This document shows positions 1-24,588 of a stretch of 24,588 bases of DNA, in pieces. The stretch covers positions 1 through 24,588 of the IMG/VR virus record IMGVR_UViG_3300010885_035833; one strand, 5' to 3'. Positions within the stretch are counted from its first letter, which is position 1. Every line of letters begins with the position of its first letter. Origin of the DNA: a virus. The position numbers and the translations under genes were made by a program. The notes below the pieces were generated by a model. That model searched no databases and had not been told where the DNA came from. It saw nothing but the letters and a program-made list of their open reading frames with translations.

Positions 1-15493
<15,493 letters not shown>

Positions 15494-15494
<1 letters not shown>

Positions 15495-18400
15495 TAATAT
15501 ACTCCTACTGAAGTGCTGTTAACAATATTTTCTGTTGTTCTAATTTGATTGGCTGTTATAGCATCAATAATTTCGATATCATTAATCGATGCTCCATTAA
15601 TAAAAATTTCATTATTTTGACAAGCAATTTCATACAAACTTCCAAATGGAATATCTGCTTTTGGCACTATAATAAAATTTGTAATGTCTGGTGTTAGTGA
15701 ATTCATTATATAAGTTGATAGTTCGCTGAAATAAAATGTTTGTCCAAATTCCCAATTTTCTAAATTAAAGAAATTCTCAATAGCTAATAAAATTTTTGTT
15801 TTCAATTCGTTGTCTGTTGTTGATCTAGAAGTATTTCTTACAGCCTTAAATGTTGCCTGTAAATTTCTAGTTGCTTTTGTACCAAATAAAACTTTATATT
15901 TTACAGGTTGGTATACTAGTTCATCACTTATTGATTTAATAGTTTCAAGAGATGATGAATAATTTTCTTCTAATGCCGAGCTTGTTGGAGGGAAAGGTTC
16001 GTTGCCAGAAGTTGTTGTTAACCAGTTTCTATATTCAGTATCATAACTCTTTGTTAATATAAAAATATCAATTAAGTTTGTTTTACTTGGATCTAGTCTT
16101 CTATCTTCACCACTGTTATGTCTATATTGGAACGTTAATCCTCTACGACCAGGTTTAGCAAAGTAATCAGATTCTAAGGTAAAAGAGTCTGTTGTGCTTG
16201 TTGAATAACTTTTAATAACATCTACAGAAGAATCGTAGAAATAAAATAATTGACCGTCACTATATTGAGTTAGCGGTAATGGCACATCGTCTTCTGTAGG
16301 ATAAGATAAAATATTAGTTCCGTCTACAATAGAATATGTTAGGCCGTCAGTAGATTGTTTAAAAAATATAAACTTGTCTTTTTTACCTGTTTGAAAACTA
16401 ACCGAGTCAGTGGCAACAATATTGTCAAATGCATCAGGATTTTCAATTTGTCCATCATCATATTCATCTAAGAACGATATTTTAATTTTTTTAGGTTCAA
16501 CGTAGCCGTCTGCTTCAATAATATTCCCATCAATTTGCCATCCATAATCAAGACCTAATGGCAAAGTAGAGTACGCGGCATCAGAAACTCCCACTGTTAC
16601 TGAGCAAGTTGAACGATAACCGCTTCCAGAATTTACAACTACTATTTCTGAAATACTGCCATTTTTTAGTAGAGGAATGAAATTTCCTCCAGTGCCAGGC
16701 AACGATATTGTTATGTTAGGAGTTGTAACAAATCCAGAACCCCTGTTCTCTATATTAAAAGATGTAACACTACCTGCACTATTTGTATTAATTGATAATA
16801 CTGCATTTCCGTAGTAGCTTGCAGGGGCAGGGTTGGTTGATAATATCTTAATTTGATCTTTAACTACTGTGTTTTTAATGAAGTCAAAGTTCTTTGATGT
16901 ATTATCAAAATAAAACGCTGTTTCGTTTTCGCTTTCAAAAATATAATCAGTTACTCTGTATTTTACCTGATACCCAATACCTGTCCATTGAAATGCAAAA
17001 AGCCAACTGGCATCTCTGTTATTGTTAGTGACGTCTTTCTGATAGACAATAGAAAAATTACCGTTTGAATTTAGATTTGTATCAGTAATAATGTACCACT
17101 GCCGAGTATCAAGAGCAAAACTTAAACCAAAATTTCTTTTAGATAAACACAAATTAACTATATCAGTTTGCAGTGTATAACTGAATACCGTATCAAAAGA
17201 GGGGATAATTTCTTTTGCAACAGCACCAGTTGGAACAAATTGTGTTAAAATTATTGGACCAGTACCGTCTGGTAATGTGCCTAAACCGCCATATGATCCG
17301 TCACCAATTATCAATGCAGTTTTAGTCCATTGGAACTCTCGTGTTGTAGAATCCTGAACCGTGGTTAATGTGCCGTTAGGTAAAAAATATTTTCCTTCAG
17401 GGGGAATAAATTTAATTAAACTGTTAGGTCTAATATAAGATAAATTATTTGAAGAAAATACACCTGCTTGCAATGGCGTGTTTAAAGAATCTTTAAAATA
17501 GCCAGTTGTTTGATTTGTTGACTTTGTAATCTGTTGCCAGTATACTTTAGGATCCAATAATTGTGGTCTTGCCCAATTATTCAGATAAAAGTTCCTCATG
17601 CTTGTTGACTCGACAATAGGAATCATTTGATTTATAATTGCAGCATAAATTTCATTTTTATTGGTGTAAGAAAAATCAAAAGTTAACACAGTATTATCTT
17701 GATAGATAGCACCGTCGCTGCCAAATACATTTGTACTAGAATATTTTCCGCTGACATCACTTAATTCAAAATATTTAGATATGCCACTAGAGATTCTGTT
17801 AACGCTCTTAACTTTAATAATATCTGCACCAGCAGTCAACGGAGCAATATTATAGTCTTCTCCTGTAACCATTCGATTTTGTGTATAATAAGCCTGCGGT
17901 GCTTTTAATTTAATATTAGTATCAGATTCAGATCCTTCACTGTTAGTCACAGTATACTGAAGACTAAAAGTCATTGTAAGGTTATGTCTTTGACCAGATT
18001 TATTATAGTACGGAACTTGAATTTGTACTCCGTTAATTTGTTCGGGCTTGATAGAATATTTTAACCCGTTACTCTGTCTATAAAAAAATATAAAATTACC
18101 TTTGGGTAAGTTTCCGAAAAGGCCGTCGGCAAAGTTTAAATCAATTTGATCATTTTCTCGTGTAGTGACTGCAAAAATATTTCTTTGATTATTATTAAGA
18201 CTATTATAGATAACATTATTTCCTACAACATTATTAACCTTAGTCCAATTAACTGAATAATTTCCGTTGGCGTCAATCTGCCATAGCCATGTATCTGAAT
18301 CGTTAATATTGCTGGCATTGATTCCAACAATTTCATTCGGCACAGGAGCATCAATATTAAAACTAGTAAGATTTAGTGTGCCTTGTCTAAAATGTGTAAA

Positions 18401-19159
18401 GAACCCTGTATTAGCACTAGAACTACCTTTTGAATCGTTTCTAAATAAAAGACTGAACTGATCTGCAGGTTTAGGCACAGATTCATAGATATATTCTTTT
18501 CCTGTGAATTCGCAACTGGTAATTTCAAACGGCATTGAGATTCCGCCAATTGACTTAGAGAATGAAAAAACTGGGACATCGGAATTAGCTGAATTTATTT
18601 TATATTGTTCTGTAGGTATTGAACTGATTAATTTTTTATCGTAAGGTTTGCCAAACGTAGTACTACCTGGCATTGCTGAATTGAGTACGGTAATAAACTG
18701 TTGGTACCAGTTTAAGTTACTAGAATCATTCCATGCTATAATAGAATTTGCAAGATTGCTACCATTTGCATCAAACACATTATCAGTGGTAGATATTGCT
18801 GTTAATTTCAACAATCCGTTAGCTGGAATATTTCGTGTAGCATTGTAATTGATCAGCTGTGCAAGACGCAGAATACTGTCACGACGCTGTGCAGTTTCTA
18901 AGAAATTTTCGCGGGCATTTAAATCAACACGGAAACTTAAATTCTGTCCAAGATATGCTATTAAGTCAACTAGTGCAATAAACTCGCTTGATTCAATATA
19001 ATCATTGAAATCTTCAGGGTATTTTTCACGTAGATATGAAATCATTGTTCTACGTAGAGTTTCAAAATCGTAGCTCTTAAAGTCAGAATTTTTAAAAGAT
19101 TGGTATACCTTTTTCCAATCTTCGGCTACAAGTAATTTAGAATTTGTTGACGGAATCAT
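15494..19159 (-). CDS. 6: Baseplate wedge protein gp6 (enlarged)
   Basis: This protein has 1221 residues. gp6 forms the inner ring of wedge dimers that couples spike and tail-fibre signals to sheath contraction. Residues 57-105 carry the family's N-terminal helical block (SSEFIALVDLIAYLGQNLSF, then NARENFLETAQRR). RMVTGEDYN at 429-437 is the baseplate-J-type motif. From about residue 1090 comes the conserved C-terminal part, with ATRNLQATFKAV and an amphipathic helix before NWEFGQTFYFSEL. T4 gp6 is about 660 residues, so the part between about 560 and 1080 is extra; it includes a Gly-Ser-Gly-Tyr module (about 794-856) also seen in the giant protein. The ATG follows a 50-base gap carrying a hairpin and a late-promoter-like AATAAATA; the Shine-Dalgarno is weak (GGA). 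The stop overlaps the next start by one base. Confidence 0.9.
15502..15507 (-). promoter_or_regulatory. Strong ribosome binding site for the giant gene
   Basis: The minus strand reads TAGGAG, then 7 bases, then ATG at 15494. It lies inside the last codons of gp6. It is the best Shine-Dalgarno match of any gene in the window and confirms the start. The TAATG stop/start overlap also allows reinitiation by ribosomes finishing gp6. Confidence 0.75.
16592..16780 (-). repeat. Gly-Ser-Gly-Tyr module inside gp6
   Basis: gp6 residues 794-856 contain SFNIENRGSGFVTTPNITI and, about 35 residues later, IVVVNSGSGYRSTCSVTV. This is the same two-half layout as the modules at 6312-6581 and 5235-5447 in the giant protein. 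Confidence 0.6.
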
Positions 19160-19178
19160 ATATTATCCAGTTATAGCA

Positions 19179-19186
19179 TATTTATT
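19179..19186 (-). promoter_or_regulatory. Candidate T4-type late promoter upstream of gp6
   Basis: The minus strand reads AATAAATA. This fits the NATAAATA late-promoter element described for T4-like cyanophages and differs by one base from T4's TATAAATA. It lies in the only sizeable intergenic gap, about 20 bases before the gp6 ATG, so a transcript would have a short leader. Confidence 0.5.
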
Positions 19187-19190
19187 TTAA

Positions 19191-19212
19191 TAATAAACTG
19201 CGTAGTTTATTA
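19191..19212 (-). terminator. Perfect 9-bp hairpin at the gp25 stop (weak terminator or RNA-processing stem)
   Basis: On the + strand, TAATAAACT (19191-19199) and AGTTTATTA (19204-19212) are exact inverted copies around a four-base GCGT loop. On the transcribed strand the stem begins with the gp25 TAA stop. It is AT-rich and followed by TTAAAATAAA rather than a U-run, so it is not a classical intrinsic terminator. It may slow transcription, protect an mRNA end, or insulate the following promoter. Confidence 0.45.
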
Positions 19213-19644
19213 GCCGGCCAAGCCAACACGTTTATCAAATGATAATATCATATTATCGCTAACATCTGAGTTTCTATAACTTAAAGTTAACTCAAGAAGA
19301 AACCCATAATCTTGTTCGACAATATTAATCAGAGTAGGCACTACTCGAGGATCTAAGTTTAATATTCTATCAATATCTGCCGCTATCTGTTGTTTTACTA
19401 CAGGAGTTAATGGTTCGTAAATTAAATCCCATATGATAGAACCAAACTCAGGATTCATTACACGCTCGCCTTTACGTGTATTGAACTGATTGAGAATGTC
19501 TTGTTTTATTAATTCATAGTCGTAGAGCTTGACATTAGTAGTAGTTTCATCAACTGTACTAAATCCTTTATAAAATTGACTGCGTTGTTGAGTTGTTACG
19601 TTGTCAGAATTGGCGGGTGTAATAATAGTATTTTTGTAGGCCAT
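19210..19644 (-). CDS. 25: Baseplate wedge protein gp25 (GPW/gp25 family)
   Basis: This protein has 144 residues; T4 gp25 has 132. gp25 sits at the junction of the wedge and the contractile sheath and seeds sheath assembly. Residues 55-79 carry the family signature: NTRKGERVMNPEFG followed by an I-W-D-L-I-Y-E-P-L strand/turn. I place the start at ATG 19644 (MAYKNTIITP). An upstream in-frame TTG at 19683 would lie inside gp5 and add 13 residues unlike the family. Eight bases separate it from the gp5 stop. There is no good Shine-Dalgarno. A late-promoter-like AATAAATA ends six bases before the ATG. Confidence 0.9.
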   Translation of the reverse strand: MAYKNTIITPANSDNVTTQQRSQFYKGFSTVDETTTNVKLYDYELIKQDILNQFNTRKGERVMNPEFGSIIWDLIYEPLTPVVKQQIAADIDRILNLDPRVVPTLINIVEQDYGFLLELTLSYRNSDVSDNMILSFDKRVGLAG

Positions 19645-19649
19645 GATAG

Positions 19650-19657
19650 TATTTATT
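19650..19657 (-). promoter_or_regulatory. Candidate late promoter element abutting the gp25 start
   Basis: The minus strand reads AATAAATA, overlapping the gp5 stop codon (19655-19653). With usual late-promoter spacing, transcription would begin at or next to the gp25 ATG, leaving almost no leader. It may be functional or a chance match in AT-rich sequence. Confidence 0.3.
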
Positions 19658-21911
19658 TGGCTGGATAGGGGCCGGCTCTCCAACTCTCGCCACTGCCAGT
19701 TTTGATCGGATTTCCGTCCCTATCTTTCCATACTTGTGCCTCATCTGGTATTTTTAATACTTGTGTTCTAATATAGCTTACTTGATCTCTAACTTTGGCA
19801 GCTGCTTCAGCTTTGGTTATGTTTCCATCTTTGTTAAGATCGAGTCCTTTATTTTGTTCGTAGGCTTTTGAAGGACTCGAAAATAAAACATAATCATTAG
19901 GTTTGCCCACTGCGGCTGGCCAAAGAATAGCCATATAAAGATCTTCTAAAGTTACACTAGATAATTTTGCAATAGGACCTGCTTTAAAATATTTTAACAC
20001 ATAATCCATTTGTTGAACTCGTGTCATAGTTCTCAATTCATCTGTTGTTGTACCAAGACTTACCGCAGTTGGTCTAATAAACTGTATTAATCCAGTAGCG
20101 CCAATACTATTCTGTATCCCAGGATCCATTGTTCTTCCTGTTTCAAAGGCCATACAACATAGTAAATCAAGGTAAGAACATTTTAATTCTGTTGCAACAA
20201 CTTTGACTTTTTTATAAAACTCAATATCCTTTGTCCAGTCAGTGGGCATATTGGCTCTATTATAATTTGGAGGATTAGGGTCTGCCGATGTGGCCGGTCC
20301 TTGATTCTGATAAGGATTAACTACACTACCAAAATTTGTCGGAGTCGGGTTAACCCCTGCTTCAGCATCTGTTTGCGGGCTTGCAAATTGAGCAGCATTT
20401 ATACTCTCATGATGATCCCAAGGCTCGTGTGTAGGAACCCGCTTCATTATAGAAGTTAGGTCTTGATCTTTATAAAACTTGCCGTCGTCCCAGCCAACTT
20501 CTTTATTTCTGTTAGGTAATTTAAATTTAGGTAATGCTGTAGGAATTGCCGCAAAATTAGAAGCTGTAGCCTTAGTTGCACTTACTGGAGTTGGGCCATT
20601 CATGTGAATTTGACTTGCTTTTTCAATGTATTGCCCTGTAGCTTTTACATTAAAACTTGCACCAGATTGTTGGTACATGTCATAACCTGACTTAATATGC
20701 ATTTCGTTAGTGGCAAAATTTAACATACTACTACCTGCATAGTTGTGAAAGTTTTGTGCCGCAGTTTGAAATATACCGGCTGCGGCACCTACATTTAAAT
20801 TATTACCAACTGAATAGGTAGCATCAGTGTCTACGTTGTGATCAAGAGAACCAGAATAGGTAATATAACCGTTTTTACTAACCATTAGCGTATGATTGCC
20901 TACAACGTCAGTTTGCATATTCCCGCCAACTGACATGTTTAAATTCCTTCCTGCCTCAATATTAATATCTCTATCTGCACGAAAATTAAAATCTTGCTCT
21001 GTATGAATACTAACACTGTCAGCAGCATATATGTCTATCTTACCGTTACTAGTTAGTTCAATCCAGGCTGTACCTCCAGCATTAGCAATATAGATTAGAT
21101 CCTGACTGTTATGTAATAAAATTTGATGCCCTGTTCGAGTGCGGATTCGCACTAATTCATTCTGCCCGTCTTTATCTCCGTCATCCATTACAAAAGTTGT
21201 GCCGCCTAATCTGCTAGTAGGCGCTGTTGCAACAGTAGAATATCCTACATAACTTTTTTTACTATTAGGATCAATAGGGCCAGGTGTCGATATTCCAAAA
21301 ACTTTGCTCGGTATTTCTCTACGGGCACTACTTGATGTTATTCCACGAATAGTGTCTGTTAGCAAACCCTGTGCTAATAATCGATCAGCAAAAGGATGTA
21401 TTGGTTTGTTAAAACTATCAGGACGAGGATTTGATAAATCTCTACCCTTCTTTAAAAATTCTGCAACAGGCAAATTTCTTGTTCCGTATTTTCTTTCTTG
21501 TTCTGCTGATATTGCAACATTCTGACTGGCAGCAATTCCGGGAACCATATGATTTTGAAATGTAGCGGGAATACAGCCGAGCCAATAACCGTCATTAGGT
21601 TCGCCGTCAATAAACATACAGATCACAGTTGTTCCAACATCTGGAGGTACAAACCACATGCCGTAACTTTTCTGTACGTCTTCAAAATTTGAAGAATTTG
21701 CACCTTCGTAAGCAACTGAACTGACTCCGTAAAAAGGCGTCATCTGTCTAACTATTACTGTTTCATTCTGAAGTGTAAGTGAACCGCTAACTGATTTAGC
21801 CAGTACAACTTCTAAACTGCCCATACGAGCAGGATCGAGGTAATTAGTTACTACTCCCAACCAAGGACCGGGATGAGGTAATTTTGATTTTCTTCTTTTA
21901 AATTCTGACAT
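19653..21911 (-). CDS. 5: Baseplate central spike / tail lysozyme gp5 with C-terminal lytic domain and EF-hand
   Basis: This protein has 752 residues. gp5 forms the trimeric membrane-puncturing spike and digests peptidoglycan during infection. Residues 1-120 are an OB-fold with the family opening (PGPWLGVVTNYLDPARMGSLEV). Residues about 250-440 show short alternating strands (IDIYAADSVSIHTEQDFNF) typical of the gp5/VgrG beta-helix. A Pro/Asn-rich linker at about 505-555 follows PTHEPWDHHE. The final domain (about 556-752) has a candidate catalytic Glu590 (AFETGR) and GATGLIQF at 604-611, resembling lytic transglycosylase/lysozyme folds. DLNKDGNITKAE at 691-702 is a textbook 12-residue EF-hand loop. 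In T4 gp5 the lysozyme lies between OB-fold and beta-helix; here it is at the C-terminus. The ATG is 4 bases after the upstream stop, with a weak AGG. Confidence 0.9.
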   Translation of the reverse strand: MSEFKRRKSKLPHPGPWLGVVTNYLDPARMGSLEVVLAKSVSGSLTLQNETVIVRQMTPFYGVSSVAYEGANSSNFEDVQKSYGMWFVPPDVGTTVICMFIDGEPNDGYWLGCIPATFQNHMVPGIAASQNVAISAEQERKYGTRNLPVAEFLKKGRDLSNPRPDSFNKPIHPFADRLLAQGLLTDTIRGITSSSARREIPSKVFGISTPGPIDPNSKKSYVGYSTVATAPTSRLGGTTFVMDDGDKDGQNELVRIRTRTGHQILLHNSQDLIYIANAGGTAWIELTSNGKIDIYAADSVSIHTEQDFNFRADRDINIEAGRNLNMSVGGNMQTDVVGNHTLMVSKNGYITYSGSLDHNVDTDATYSVGNNLNVGAAAGIFQTAAQNFHNYAGSSMLNFATNEMHIKSGYDMYQQSGASFNVKATGQYIEKASQIHMNGPTPVSATKATASNFAAIPTALPKFKLPNRNKEVGWDDGKFYKDQDLTSIMKRVPTHEPWDHHESINAAQFASPQTDAEAGVNPTPTNFGSVVNPYQNQGPATSADPNPPNYNRANMPTDWTKDIEFYKKVKVVATELKCSYLDLLCCMAFETGRTMDPGIQNSIGATGLIQFIRPTAVSLGTTTDELRTMTRVQQMDYVLKYFKAGPIAKLSSVTLEDLYMAILWPAAVGKPNDYVLFSSPSKAYEQNKGLDLNKDGNITKAEAAAKVRDQVSYIRTQVLKIPDEAQVWKDRDGNPIKTGSGESWRAGPYPAK

Positions 21912-21915
21912 TCTG

Positions 21916-24588
21916 TTAAGCCTGTTCTATCGGTGGTAAACCTAATCTTCTTCTTACAATAGGATCAGTGCCTTTATATGGAGGAGCATTAGGATCTCCT
22001 AATTTTTGTAATGATTGATTCATTAATTTATCTAAAGGAGACCCTACTGAGTTAGATAAACTGCCAAACTGAGATGTAACATTTTTTCCTAAATTTTCTA
22101 TCTGTGTTAGATTAGATCCAGGGTTACCAAACGCCTGCTGGATACCACTGAACGCACCTTCTACGGATCCTGCTCCTGATAAACTAGCAGCAGATTTATA
22201 TCCTATACCGCCTAACGGATTTTGTAAACCTGCTGCAACATCATTTGCTGAAGCAGATCTCGGAATTAGATTATTCATCTGTTCTTGTAGTGACGAGAAT
22301 TTTCCAGATAACGAGTCAGTAGTGCCAAGGCCTAGAGCAGATAACGATGCTAGATTCCCAGAGCCAGGTAACGGTTTTGCCCCAGGCATTGGTGCTATAC
22401 CTAGTCTAGCACGGATATAAGGATCTGTAGGATCTGCTTTGCCAAGAGCTTTAATTTGCTCAGGGGAAAGTCCTGCATAGGGATCGCCGTTTGCTAGTTT
22501 TTGTGCTGAAGCTGAAAGTCCTTGAACATTTATTCCAAATAAACTAGCGTTTCTTAATGCTTGATCAACTGGAATACCTTTTGCTGTAGCATCGGCAATT
22601 ACGGCACTTCGTTGTGCAGGAGTAAGCTCTGACGAAAAACTTCTTGCCGGAGTTGCCGCATAAGGAGCTTTTTGTTTAGGGGGAACTGCTGGTAGATTTT
22701 TCAATGTATCTACTGCCAAACTACCCATGATAATTCCCTGCTCCTTAATTGCTTTTAGATTAACGTTTTGAGGAACTTCTTCAGCAATTGCTTTCATCTG
22801 AGGTGCAACTTTGCTGTCAAGTTCGCCTTTAAGTCCAACTAGTTGTTGTGGGTCAATTCCTAATTTTGCGTATATTGCAGCTGGATTTGCTGTATGTCCG
22901 GGTAGATTAACTCCGAATAAATCAGCGTTCCTCAATGCTTGTTCTGGGGAAATACCTTTTGATTTTGCATCTGCTATAACGGCTTCACGTTGACCTGCTG
23001 TTAAATTTGCGCCGGGTGCTGAAGCTTTTGGTAATCCGTATGAGTTAACATTTCCAATTTTATCTTTTATTTCAGCACCTAATGCGTCAGCAGATGTTTT
23101 AAAATCTAGGGCAGATTGTCGAGGATTATCTAATATTCCAGAGGCTGCTGTTTGTAGGCTTCTCATATTCGGAGACGATTCTAAATTTAAATTTTGAGTA
23201 GCGTCCATTAATTTCCCTATGCCGCCCCCCATAGATGACCCTACAGATGAATTTAAAATATCGCCAGACGGGCCTGGTAATATTCCGTTGACTGTATCTC
23301 CAATTCTCCCCATAGCTGATGCCGATGCCGGTAATGCAAGTCCTAGACCTGCCAATGCGCCTGCATCTATTGATATTCCTTTGGCCAAAGGATTTATGCC
23401 AGAAAGACTATCCCCCACAGATAGTCCCAGTTTATCGCCTACTTGATTTAACACTGACATACCTGGGCCAAGTGCTCCGCTAGTTTTTTTCAGTATTCCT
23501 GAAAGATTTGCACCGTCTCCAGGTAATCCTGAAGTAGGTAGACCTCTTTGAATTAAACTGGTAAGTTGTACATCGTTTGGTTTTATACCAGATCGTGCCA
23601 CATCTGGTGGCGCTGTGTCTATAACCTGTTGTTCACCTGGTTTATTTTCTTGTTCAAGTTTCTTAGTAGTTTCTTTCTGATTTGCATTATCAACTATCTG
23701 CCCAGGATATCTCAATAAGTCGAGTCTTTGTTTAAATGCACCGTCTTTAAATGAGCTACGGCATTTTATTACTTGGTATATTCCGCTAAATGAAACATTA
23801 GTTTTAGAAAATAGTATATCTCCTGTTACTGGATCAATATCAATAGGATTTCTAAAATTAAGTCTGATAATAACTGGACCGTTGTTTATATTTGCTTCTC
23901 CTGATATTGTGATTGCAGGATCTTTTAAAGAGGGTGTAAAATTTCCCATTCCTCCTGTAGTTAGAAAAAACGGATCTCCTAAAATTTCTAACTCCCCTTT
24001 AAGCAAATTAACACTTTCTAAAATAGATTTATGAGTATTATATGCTAGTTGATAATAAGGATTTGTCTGTACTACATTTCCTCTACCAGTTATCGAACTA
24101 GCCTCGTCATCACTAAAAGTTTGAGGTCTATCATTAGGATCTTTATTAGCCTCTGCGCCGCCTTCTGGTGCTGCTTTAACTTCTGGATCGTTTGATGCTC
24201 CGGCGGCTTTATCAGTACCGGACTGATCTGTATTTCCCATTTTAGGATTAGCTGCTTGATAAAATAAATTATTAAAATTTAATTTAAATCCTAACACGTC
24301 AATGTTATTTCCCGTGTATAGATAGTTGTATTCTCTTTTTACATAAGTTTGTAATTTTTTAGCATCAAATGTGCTGTATTGCTGTCCAGGTATTCTTGAA
24401 AAATGTACTTTATAAGGTACTACCAAATATTGATATTTGAATCTCTGCATATTAAATGTAGTATCCATTTCAGTAGGAACAGAATGAATCATTACTTGAA
24501 AATAATCGATCATTCCATCACCTGCTTTGGCTTTTTCTATATCAACTAAAATATTTTCCCAGTACAAACTATCTCTAATTACTGTTTC
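21916..24588 (-). CDS. Virion structural protein, probably baseplate hub-associated (5' end outside window)
   Basis: 890 residues are visible. The frame is open to the right edge; a TTG at 24567 is internal, since in-frame coding precedes it, so the true start is outside. The N-terminal 300 or so residues are a folded, strand-rich region (e.g. DYFQVMIHSVP, YLVVPYKVHFSRIPG). It ends with FSGIYQVIKCRSSFKDGAFK and QRLDLLRYPG, a pattern I associate with phage hub/spike-adaptor proteins. A hydrophilic linker (bases about 24080-24240) interrupts that region. The remaining 590 or so residues are Gly/Ala/Ser/Leu/Pro-rich with two copies of a 36-residue module, and probably extended or partly disordered. 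It sits 4 bases before gp5, so a gp27-like role holding the spike is plausible but unproven; a tail-tube or other hub part is possible. Confidence 0.65.
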   Translation of the reverse strand, partial: ETVIRDSLYWENILVDIEKAKAGDGMIDYFQVMIHSVPTEMDTTFNMQRFKYQYLVVPYKVHFSRIPGQQYSTFDAKKLQTYVKREYNYLYTGNNIDVLGFKLNFNNLFYQAANPKMGNTDQSGTDKAAGASNDPEVKAAPEGGAEANKDPNDRPQTFSDDEASSITGRGNVVQTNPYYQLAYNTHKSILESVNLLKGELEILGDPFFLTTGGMGNFTPSLKDPAITISGEANINNGPVIIRLNFRNPIDIDPVTGDILFSKTNVSFSGIYQVIKCRSSFKDGAFKQRLDLLRYPGQIVDNANQKETTKKLEQENKPGEQQVIDTAPPDVARSGIKPNDVQLTSLIQRGLPTSGLPGDGANLSGILKKTSGALGPGMSVLNQVGDKLGLSVGDSLSGINPLAKGISIDAGALAGLGLALPASASAMGRIGDTVNGILPGPSGDILNSSVGSSMGGGIGKLMDATQNLNLESSPNMRSLQTAASGILDNPRQSALDFKTSADALGAEIKDKIGNVNSYGLPKASAPGANLTAGQREAVIADAKSKGISPEQALRNADLFGVNLPGHTANPAAIYAKLGIDPQQLVGLKGELDSKVAPQMKAIAEEVPQNVNLKAIKEQGIIMGSLAVDTLKNLPAVPPKQKAPYAATPARSFSSELTPAQRSAVIADATAKGIPVDQALRNASLFGINVQGLSASAQKLANGDPYAGLSPEQIKALGKADPTDPYIRARLGIAPMPGAKPLPGSGNLASLSALGLGTTDSLSGKFSSLQEQMNNLIPRSASANDVAAGLQNPLGGIGYKSAASLSGAGSVEGAFSGIQQAFGNPGSNLTQIENLGKNVTSQFGSLSNSVGSPLDKLMNQSLQKLGDPNAPPYKGTDPIVRRRLGLPPIEQA
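22519..22626 (-). repeat. 36-residue duplicated module, copy B
   Basis: This copy begins LTPAQRSAVIADATAKGI and ends LFGINVQG, 378 bases (126 residues) after copy A in frame. It is followed downstream by DPYIRARLGIAP, which recurs at the C-terminus as DPIVRRRLGLPP. Confidence 0.9.
22897..23004 (-). repeat. 36-residue duplicated module, copy A
   Basis: This copy begins LTAGQREAVIADAKSKGI and ends LFGVNLPG. It matches copy B at 24 of 36 residues. It is followed downstream by a short IYAKLGIDP element. Confidence 0.9.

Noticed and set aside
19645-19683. TTG start for gp25 at 19683
   Set aside because: It overlaps the end of gp5 and adds residues unlike the family; ATG at 19644 gives the normal gp25 length.
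24565-24567. TTG at 24567 as the start of the right-hand gene
   Set aside because: The frame continues open to the window edge with plausible coding sequence upstream, so the gene is simply cut by the window.

Overview
The window is a piece of the tail/baseplate module of a T4-like (myovirus-type) phage, read entirely from the minus strand. The sequence is strongly AT-rich by eye. The T4 baseplate family signatures (gp5, gp25, gp6), the very large structural ORF, the collagen-like fibre gene and NATAAATA-type late promoter candidates all fit a marine T4-like phage of an AT-rich host such as a picocyanobacterium or a SAR11-type bacterium. The host cannot be fixed from this window. There is no integrase, tRNA, IS element or CRISPR array, so nothing suggests a prophage.

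Layout, in transcription order (right to left): (1) 24588-21916, the 3' part of a virion structural gene, probably baseplate hub-associated, whose start lies outside the window; (2) 21911-19653, a gp5-like spike with OB-fold, beta-helix and a C-terminal lytic domain containing a canonical EF-hand loop; (3) 19644-19210, gp25 baseplate wedge/sheath-initiator protein; (4) 19159-15494, gp6 baseplate wedge protein, about twice the T4 length; (5) 15494-1185, a single 4769-codon virion protein; (6) 1183-1, the 5' part of a collagen-like fibre gene that runs off the left edge.

The genes are packed with 1-8 bases between them or a one-base TAATG overlap. The exception is a 50-base gap between gp25 and gp6, which holds a perfect 9-bp hairpin followed by a late-promoter-like AATAAATA. 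No stretch over 300 bases lacks a gene.

Functionally, the hub candidate and gp5 would form the central spike that punctures the envelope and cuts peptidoglycan. gp25 and gp6 form the wedge ring that triggers sheath contraction. The giant protein and the collagen-like protein would be the peripheral, host-contacting parts. The giant protein is the most remarkable object: besides conserved blocks it carries what looks like a complete seven-repeat FG-GAP (integrin-alpha type) beta-propeller, a nidogen-like (NIDO) domain, chitin-binding-like segments, Gly-Ser-Gly-Tyr modules that also occur in gp6, and a string of short beta-modules. This suggests a modular adhesin built into the baseplate.
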